Part shown: in pieces, positions 1 through 6,311 of the stretch
Position numbering within the stretch: position 1 is the stretch's first letter
Layout of the letters: each line of letters begins with the position of its first letter
Assembly: GCA_965659845.1 (NCBI GenBank)
Contig: CBFHXS010000038.1
Location: forward strand, 1-21,121
Origin: Brumimicrobium sp965659845
GTDB lineage: Bacteria; Bacteroidota; Bacteroidia; Flavobacteriales_D; Crocinitomicaceae
Direction: 5' to 3'
Length of the DNA: 21,121 nucleotides
Position numbers and translations under genes: made by a program
Notes under the pieces: generated by a model
The model's input: the letters and a program-made list of their open reading frames with translations, nothing else
What the model was told of the DNA's origin: nothing
Databases searched by the model: none

Positions 1-2
1 AA

Positions 3-3000
3 AACGTTGCTGTAAATAATATATACAGTACTCAGGGATATGCAACACAAAATTTCAAAGCAGATCAACATCACATAGCACTTGAGCTCGCAATACATGC
101 GAATAGATTTAGAGAAAGAACTGGACTTGACCCATACCTATTTGGTGGTATTGGTTTAACAGCAACGCGAACAAAAGGTGATTTATTAAACCAAGGGACG
201 CCTTACGACTATTCATTAGATCCTTCAGGCGGACAAATCGCAGAACTATATGATACACCTCTTGATCAAAATGGAACTGGCGACCCATATGATGATGTCG
301 CTTTCGAGTCTAATTTCGTTCCTAGCCTTGGTTTCGGATTAGGTTATTATTTCACGAGCCGTTTCTCAATGGGCTTTGAACATAAGTCGACATTCTTCAT
401 GGATGACTATTTTGATGGAACCACACTCAACCAAAATGGACTCGTTAGTGATTTTGAAAACGATATTTACCATTATACGAGTGTCTATTTTAGATGGTAC
501 TTGAGAGCTGCAAGAACAAACGTTTCTCAAGAAGTTATTCAACCAGAGGAAAGTACAAATATTGACAACTATACGAACACAACTACTAACAATAAACCTC
601 CCATTGTAACTTTCACAAACCCTTCTTCGAGCCCACATACATCGAATGCTCAAACATTTACGCTTAGAGCAGATGTGGAGAACGTTGGTAGCTCAAATGA
701 TGTGTCTTTTAGACAAGATGGCTTGGTAAATCATAGTTTCACGTATAACCCAATTACGGATCAATTCCAAAGTACTGTTCAACTTCACCCTGGACAAAAC
801 ATATTCAAAGTAAAAGGAGTAAATAACTTTGGTAGTGATGAGGCAACGATGATTATTATCAATAGAAATGATAATATCACAACTCCAACTCCACCGGTAG
901 TGAATATTACAGACCCATCTGATAATCCTCATACTACTCCAAATAATACGCACAACTTAAAAGCCACGATTCAAAATGTAAGTTCGGCTCAAAACCTAGC
1001 AGTGGTATTTAATGGACAGCCATTTACTGGATTCAACTTTACGCCTATTGGAACAAATAACTTCCAGGCGAGTCTAACACTGAACCCAGGTGTGAATACT
1101 ATCGAAATCACCGGAACAAATAATGATGGTACAGATAGTGATCAAACAACTTTTATCTATAAAAGAGAGCCAATAATTGCTCCTCCAATTGTTAATTTCA
1201 CGAACCCATCTTCTAGTCCTATCACTGTAAGCACGAATACATTTAACGTAACAGCTACAGTGGAGAATGTTGATGGAAGAAATTTCGTTCAGTTTATTCA
1301 AAACGGTAATACTAATGCCAATTTTAGCTTTAATGCAACAACAACTCAGTTCTCATCTAATGTAGTGTTGAGTCCTGGTCAGAATATCTTCCAATTAATT
1401 GGGACAAATTCAGCAGGAACAGATCAAGAAACAATGATCATCAATTATGAGGTTGCTCAACCAAAACCGCCAGTTGTTTCTATTCTGAATCCTTCTTCTG
1501 ATCCTTTCGTGACTTATGACGTTGCACAAGCATTTAAAGCAAGTGTACTTAACGTCAATAGTCAAAACCAAGTAACGATGACAGTGAACGGTGGAAATTT
1601 CACTAGCTTTACTTTCAATCCATCAACGGGTATATTGACAAGTGTTATTCCTCTGCAAATAGGAACTAATGTAGTCGTGGTTACTGGAACGAATAATGAC
1701 GGAACAGATAGTGATCAAACGACAATTGTATATAGAAAACCTAGTCAGCCTAAACCACCGATTGTTGAGTACATCATTCCATCTAATAATCCGTATCAAA
1801 CATTTGATGAAAGTCAATTGGTGAATGCCACGGTGCTAAATGTGAATAATAAAAGTCAAATTAGTGTGCTATTAAATGGTGCAGCAGTTTCGACTTTCAA
1901 CTTTAACAATTCAACAAAATTAGTTTCTTTCACAGCTTCACTGATTGAAGGTGTAAACACTGTAAATATTACAGGGTCCAATAATGACGGTGTCGATAGT
2001 GAAACCATGACTATTATTTATAGAAAAAGGGAAAAACCAACACCTCCGTTTGTATCTTTCATAGACCCTATTAACAATCCAAAAACTGTCTATTCTTCAG
2101 TATACAACGTTGTTGCTAAAGTGCAGCATGTTGATGGCGCTAATGATATTCAGTTGAAGATTAACGGTAACTTAAGTACAAACTTTAATTATGTTAATAC
2201 GTCAGAACAAATGACGTTTAATGCAAGTTTAGTTCCTGGAGCCAATACGATACAAATTACCGGAACAAATCAGTACGGTCAGGATATGGCTACCACTGCG
2301 ATAATTTACAGAAGAACATCCGTAATCAAAGCGCCGATAGTAAACATCATTAATCCTGTACAAGATCCTTACACAACTGTTCAGTCTTCTAGACAGATTC
2401 AAGCTACGGTGCTTAATGTTTCAGGATCACAGGACATTTCAGTTAGTGTCAATGGCAATTCAATTCCAGGATTTTCATACAGCTCAATTACAAAGCAAGT
2501 TGTCTTTACCGCAAACCTTACAGAAGGTAACAATACAGTTGAAGTAAGTGCATCGAACAATGCAGGTTCTGACAGTGACAATACGACTATTATTTACAAT
2601 AAAGAAGAAGTTATCGAGCCTCCACTTGTTACTTTTACAAACCCACCTAGTTCTGGATATATTGTGACTAACCCAAGCTTCCAAATGGTGTCTGAGGTTC
2701 AAAATGTAACAAGCAAAAATGATATTGAGGTGCGCTTCAATGGTAGTTTAATTAATTCAAACCTCTTTACTTATATTCCCTTAACGAAAGAAGTTAAATA
2801 CAACGTTAGTCTTACTGGTGGTAATAACCTATTCCAAGTAAAAGGAACGAATAGTGCAGGATCACACCAATCGGCTACAAACGTTATTTATAACGAGCCC
2901 GAGCCTGAATGTGATGATCCAGAGATAAACTTCACATCTCCCTCAACTTCGGGTATTCAAGTAAATCAAGACTTCTATAACCTTAGTGCAATCATTAGTA

Positions 3001-5825
3001 ATGTTGCAGGTCAAAACGGCGTTGAATTATTCGTAAACGGTATACAAATCGGTAACTTCATGTACAACCCAGCATCTAACCAAATGGTTCGTAGAATCGA
3101 CCTTATGGAAGGAAGCAATGTTGTAGAGATTATAGCTACGAATAATTGTGGAGAAGCGGATGAGACAATTATAATCAATTATATAGAACCTGAAGCACCA
3201 TGTTTCCCTCCTGAGATTGCCGCTATCAACCCAAATACGCTAAACTCAGATACTGAAAATGAAAACATTCAGTTTAGTGCGGGGATAATCAATGTTGCTA
3301 ATGCACAAGGGATAACATTCCTTGTTAATGGAGTAATAACGAACTTCAATTTTGATATCGGTACACATGAGTTGTCTAGTATGATTCCACTAAATGAAGG
3401 AAATAATACGATAGTAATAAAAGTTCAAAATGATTGTGACAATGCTCAGGCAGTTTGGAATATCACAAGAACTATATGCGAAGTGCCAGTGATCAATTTG
3501 GTTACGACACCGAGTTCACTTGCTGGAGTTTTAACGAACGATAATCTTCAAATTTCTGGAACAATTAACAATGCTACTAGCTCTGAAATTCAGGCAATAC
3601 ATAACGGTAATGCAGTTAACTTTGTTTACAATCAGGTTACAAGTAACTTCAATATGAGCCTTCAATTAACGACTGGTTTAAATACTATTGAGGTGGAAGT
3701 TAAAAACAGATGTGGTAGAGATAAGGAGATATTTAAGGCAACATTTAAGCCTGTTCAAATACCCGAGCCTCCTACTGTGAATATAACCGTTCCATCTTCG
3801 AACCCTCACACAACGGAAGATGCAAACCAAAATATATCAGCGACAACTACGAACATAAATTTAAGTAGTCAAGTAAATGTCACTGTTAACGGATCAAACA
3901 ACTCTTTCACTTTTGATGCGGCCACAAATAAAATTTCTTTTGTAGCTAGTTTACAAGAAGGTTCAAATGATATCTCTGTGACTGTTGTCAACAATGATGG
4001 AACCGCATCTGATGACTTGACCATAATCTACAATAAACCTGTAGTGGTGAAACCTCCGAATGTAATATTTTATAGCCCTGATGTTACTCCGAAAGTAGTT
4101 CCTGAGGGTAATTTCACAGTGAATGGAATTGTTGAGAACATTAGCACTCCAAGCCAACTTCAATTGTTAGTTAATCAACAACCGCTAACAACACATACTA
4201 CAAACGTTCTCAGCAATGGTGTAGAATTTAGTTTTGACATCAATATTAACCCTGCTGTTAATACAGAATATGACATTACTGCGATAGGAACAAATAGCGC
4301 CGGTTCAGACCAAGAAACTGTTTCTATAGTCATGCAAGAACCTGAGACGAATTGTATGCCTAGCGTGAACGCTTCATTTACTAGCGACCATAAAAGCGCA
4401 ACGGCTTCAAGCACGATGGATTTATCGAATGTTGTTTTGAAGTTTTCAGATCAAACAACGCAAAAATTTGATGGGCTCAGCGGTACAAGCATCACACTAG
4501 GAGGTACGGGAAATAATGCCGACAAGTGTATCATAGGAGCTTGGATTAAATCTGGATGTAATCAGTCCAATGATGGACCTGATTATGGAGAGTGGTTCCC
4601 TAACGTGAGTTACGACGGTAGATGCGAGGTAATACCATGTGAAACTCCAGTAATGAGCTTGGTGAGCGCTAATAACACAGAGCATGCAAGTTATGAATTC
4701 CAGATTTTCGTTGATAACGTCACTGCAAACCAAGTGAGTATAAAACACAATGGTCAGCCTGTGAATTGCAACTATACAAGTTCAAATCAAATCTTTGGTT
4801 GTTCTGTGATTTTAAACAAAGGAACTAACATTTTTGAAGTTGTGGCGAACGGTTGTGATACCGTTACACAAACATTCAATGTAGTGCTAGAGGTACATTG
4901 CGACCCTATATCATATAACAGAACGTTCCCAGCTCAAGTAATGCAAACCGTAACAACAGATAATATTAGTATTACATTGACTGCTCAGAATGCAACATCT
5001 ACTGTAGTTATGGTAAACGGTGGTAACTTTACAAACTATTCTGTTGCGGGTTCTCAGATCACTCTGAATAATGTTCCTTTAAACGAGGGTAACAACAACA
5101 TTCAGGTGAATTTATCAAATGATTGTTCTCAAGAGTCTGTTTCGTATTCAATTGTTTACGATGCTCCACAAAGCTGTGGACCTAGAATTAACCCAGGTAA
5201 CTCTGCTTGGCAGTTCTGTTTGATTACACCTTCTGGGACGTATACTAGAGATGATTTGGCAAATAACCCAAACTTTAATTATACTGGTTCTGCTTCAAGC
5301 TTATACATTAAGTCAATAGCAGGAGGTGGAGATGCAATCGTAAATGGCAACAACTATACTATTCAGCCTGGAAGATACTACTTATTCGAAGGTAACTTAA
5401 GTGTTTCAGTAAGTACCTCTCACCCAGGATCAATGGGACATTGGCAAGTTTGTATTGAGTCAGATGCTGTGCCCCAATCTGGAAACGGAGGTAATAGACC
5501 CCCTAGTCCTTGTGAGCCAAAATCCATAGATATTAATAATGGTAATAATACACCAAGGGGTACTGGAAGGACTATAAAAGGGTCTGTAGAAAAACCAAGA
5601 CCGACAACAATTACTAAGCCTACTGGAACTTCCACTAAAAAGCCTAAAACACGAACAAAACCAACAAGAGAAACAAAACCAACACGGGGAAAAACTCCGA
5701 CAAATGGAAGAATAGCACCTACTCAATCTACAATTAAAAAAGAGGGTGGAACAAAAGCTCCAACAAGGAGTGCACCTCCAACGAGAAGTGCCCCAACCAG
5801 AACCAAAACGGGAGGAGGAAAATAA
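3..5825 (+). CDS. Giant outer-membrane barrel protein with tandem Ig-like repeats (5' end outside window)
   Basis: The reading frame is open from the first bases to TAA at 5823-5825, so the gene starts before the window; 1,940 codons are visible. Codons from 3 to about 515 give alternating, aromatic-rich strands (for example LDPYLFGGIGLTATRTKG, PSLGFGLGYYFTS, YHYTSVYFRWYL), typical of an OmpA-like/porin-family outer-membrane barrel and ending at its last strand. An acidic Asn/Thr-rich linker (about 516-596) leads into about 13 Ig-like repeats of ~96 residues, each opening with a PP-[IV]-V-x-[FI]-x-x-P motif and containing a VNG-like turn, an 'EG-x-N-x-[IV]' strand and 'GTN-N/S-x-G'. A non-repeat module, two Cys-containing Ig-like modules and a final beta-rich module follow, then a basic tail. 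There is no T9SS sorting domain; the protein ends GGGK. Barrel plus repeats suggests an adhesin or envelope-spanning structural protein. Function is inferred only. Confidence 0.85.
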   Translation, partial: NVAVNNIYSTQGYATQNFKADQHHIALELAIHANRFRERTGLDPYLFGGIGLTATRTKGDLLNQGTPYDYSLDPSGGQIAELYDTPLDQNGTGDPYDDVAFESNFVPSLGFGLGYYFTSRFSMGFEHKSTFFMDDYFDGTTLNQNGLVSDFENDIYHYTSVYFRWYLRAARTNVSQEVIQPEESTNIDNYTNTTTNNKPPIVTFTNPSSSPHTSNAQTFTLRADVENVGSSNDVSFRQDGLVNHSFTYNPITDQFQSTVQLHPGQNIFKVKGVNNFGSDEATMIIINRNDNITTPTPPVVNITDPSDNPHTTPNNTHNLKATIQNVSSAQNLAVVFNGQPFTGFNFTPIGTNNFQASLTLNPGVNTIEITGTNNDGTDSDQTTFIYKREPIIAPPIVNFTNPSSSPITVSTNTFNVTATVENVDGRNFVQFIQNGNTNANFSFNATTTQFSSNVVLSPGQNIFQLIGTNSAGTDQETMIINYEVAQPKPPVVSILNPSSDPFVTYDVAQAFKASVLNVNSQNQVTMTVNGGNFTSFTFNPSTGILTSVIPLQIGTNVVVVTGTNNDGTDSDQTTIVYRKPSQPKPPIVEYIIPSNNPYQTFDESQLVNATVLNVNNKSQISVLLNGAAVSTFNFNNSTKLVSFTASLIEGVNTVNITGSNNDGVDSETMTIIYRKREKPTPPFVSFIDPINNPKTVYSSVYNVVAKVQHVDGANDIQLKINGNLSTNFNYVNTSEQMTFNASLVPGANTIQITGTNQYGQDMATTAIIYRRTSVIKAPIVNIINPVQDPYTTVQSSRQIQATVLNVSGSQDISVSVNGNSIPGFSYSSITKQVVFTANLTEGNNTVEVSASNNAGSDSDNTTIIYNKEEVIEPPLVTFTNPPSSGYIVTNPSFQMVSEVQNVTSKNDIEVRFNGSLINSNLFTYIPLTKEVKYNVSLTGGNNLFQVKGTNSAGSHQSATNVIYNEPEPECDDPEINFTSPSTSGIQVNQDFYNLSAIISNVAGQNGVELFVNGIQIGNFMYNPASNQMVRRIDLMEGSNVVEIIATNNCGEADETIIINYIEPEAPCFPPEIAAINPNTLNSDTENENIQFSAGIINVANAQGITFLVNGVITNFNFDIGTHELSSMIPLNEGNNTIVIKVQNDCDNAQAVWNITRTICEVPVINLVTTPSSLAGVLTNDNLQISGTINNATSSEIQAIHNGNAVNFVYNQVTSNFNMSLQLTTGLNTIEVEVKNRCGRDKEIFKATFKPVQIPEPPTVNITVPSSNPHTTEDANQNISATTTNINLSSQVNVTVNGSNNSFTFDAATNKISFVASLQEGSNDISVTVVNNDGTASDDLTIIYNKPVVVKPPNVIFYSPDVTPKVVPEGNFTVNGIVENISTPSQLQLLVNQQPLTTHTTNVLSNGVEFSFDININPAVNTEYDITAIGTNSAGSDQETVSIVMQEPETNCMPSVNASFTSDHKSATASSTMDLSNVVLKFSDQTTQKFDGLSGTSITLGGTGNNADKCIIGAWIKSGCNQSNDGPDYGEWFPNVSYDGRCEVIPCETPVMSLVSANNTEHASYEFQIFVDNVTANQVSIKHNGQPVNCNYTSSNQIFGCSVILNKGTNIFEVVANGCDTVTQTFNVVLEVHCDPISYNRTFPAQVMQTVTTDNISITLTAQNATSTVVMVNGGNFTNYSVAGSQITLNNVPLNEGNNNIQVNLSNDCSQESVSYSIVYDAPQSCGPRINPGNSAWQFCLITPSGTYTRDDLANNPNFNYTGSASSLYIKSIAGGGDAIVNGNNYTIQPGRYYLFEGNLSVSVSTSHPGSMGHWQVCIESDAVPQSGNGGNRPPSPCEPKSIDINNGNNTPRGTGRTIKGSVEKPRPTTITKPTGTSTKKPKTRTKPTRETKPTRGKTPTNGRIAPTQSTIKKEGGTKAPTRSAPPTRSAPTRTKTGGGK
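597..4355 (+). repeat. Tandem array of about 13 Ig-like coding repeats, ~288 bp period
   Basis: The first codon of the conserved PP-like opening falls at 597, 891, 1182, 1467, 1755, 2043, 2331, 2619, 2916, 3207, 3483, 3768 and 4053, and the next module opens near 4356. Spacing is 276-303 bp, with 288 bp exactly between repeats 4 and 8. Shared protein features are the proline opening, an 'NV' at the end of the second strand, a hydrophobic 'VNG' turn, and 'GTNNDG' or 'GTNSAG' before the last strand. Repeats 1-8, 12 and 13 lack cysteine. Repeats 9-11 carry one Cys at the opening and one in the loop that replaces GTNNDG. The repeats are diverged at the DNA level, apart from a few closely matching blocks. 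Confidence 0.85.
4353..5525 (+). other. Cys-bearing C-terminal modules of the giant protein, including a non-Ig insert
   Basis: This is a domain-level annotation within the giant CDS. Codons 4353-4637 encode a module unlike the flanking repeats. It has the pattern VVLKFSDQTTQKFDGLSG, then a Gly-rich stretch, then GAWIKSGCNQSNDGPDYGEW. Two Ig-like modules open with Cys at 4638 and 4899. The last module, from Cys at 5175, is rich in Tyr/Ser/Gly (for example QPGRYYLFEG and GHWQVCIES) and matches no family I can name. Distal modules of repeat-rich surface proteins often carry ligand binding; applying that here is inference. Confidence 0.5.
5565..5822 (+). other. Basic Thr/Pro/Lys/Arg-rich low-complexity tail of the giant protein
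   Basis: The last ~86 residues are almost entirely Thr, Pro, Lys, Arg and Gly, with recurring KPTR, TKPT and SAPTR units and a terminal GGGK. The tail is strongly positively charged, while the repeats are acidic to neutral and Asn/Thr-rich. It contains no hydrophobic segment, no LPxTG-like motif and no T9SS domain. It could bind anionic polymers (LPS, peptidoglycan or DNA) or stay disordered; the sequence does not decide. Confidence 0.7.
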
Positions 5826-5861
5826 TCAAAGAAGGAGGCAGTTGCCTCCTTCTTTGATTTT
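5826..5861 (+). terminator. Perfect 15-bp hairpin terminator directly after the giant gene
   Basis: TCAAAGAAGGAGGCA (5826-5840) is followed after GT by its exact reverse complement (5843-5857), then TTTT. It begins on the base after the stop codon and ends the giant gene's transcript. The minus strand reads the same stem but without a good U tract. Confidence 0.9.
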
Positions 5862-5883
5862 ATACAAAGTCTATCTTTTTTGT

Positions 5884-5891
5884 TAAATTTG
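5884..5891 (+). promoter_or_regulatory. Candidate -7 box (TAAATTTG) for the small exported protein unit
   Basis: The octamer fits the Bacteroidota -7 consensus TAnnTTTG. It lies between the preceding terminator and the ATG at 5939, giving a leader of roughly 40 bases. No TTTG is visible at the expected -33 spacing, so the assignment rests on the -7 match and position. Confidence 0.4.
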
Positions 5892-5938
5892 ATGCAACCT
5901 TATAAGGATTGTTCACGTCTAAACAAAAAAGAAGCTCT

Positions 5939-6298
5939 ATGAAAAAAATATTTACACTCGTATTACTATTGTTTATCGTCACTTTTGGATACAGCCAAAA
6001 TCATGATAGCCGTTTATTACAAAAATACTCTGTTGAGGAATTAGATGAATTAAAATCGAACTCTCCAGAAAAATACGAATTTCTAAATGCAGCAGTTGAT
6101 AAAGCTATTTTTATCGGAAAAATACCACAAGAAAAAGGGAAAGATATAAAGTTTGATGGAGAACTTGACATCAACACTGATGAAGATCATACTTTTCTCT
6201 CTTTAGGTATTGTTTTGAAAGAGAATGAATATCAATACTTCAAAATTACTGGAACTGATCAAATGGTAGGTGTATTACCAAAAAGTCTGATCAAATAA
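5939..6298 (+). CDS. Small exported protein of unknown function (119 aa)
   Basis: The start at ATG 5939 is chosen over an upstream TTG (5909) because it gives a clean signal peptide: MKK, a hydrophobic core of about 12 residues, then GYSQ, with likely cleavage before Gln20. The mature part (~100 aa) is charged. It has a helical N-terminal half (YSVEELDELK, then a KYEFLNAAVDKA helix) and a C-terminal beta-type half, FLSLGIVLKENEYQYFKI. No Cys, lipobox or membrane segment is present, so a soluble periplasmic or secreted protein is expected. It lies 13 bases before the T9SS type B protein gene with no terminator between, so the two are probably co-transcribed. I do not recognise a named family; similar small proteins near T9SS-exported genes in Flavobacteriales are plausible but unchecked. 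Confidence 0.8.
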   Translation: MKKIFTLVLLLFIVTFGYSQNHDSRLLQKYSVEELDELKSNSPEKYEFLNAAVDKAIFIGKIPQEKGKDIKFDGELDINTDEDHTFLSLGIVLKENEYQYFKITGTDQMVGVLPKSLIK

Positions 6299-6311
6299 AT
6301 CGTTTAAAATT

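Noticed and set aside
597..4355. Tandem repeats as a CRISPR array or DNA satellite
   Set aside because: The ~288-bp period keeps frame, encodes diverged Ig-like domains and has no short identical repeats with unique spacers.
5909..5938. Upstream TTG start for the small exported protein
   Set aside because: It would put ten charged/polar residues before a textbook signal peptide that begins at ATG 5939.
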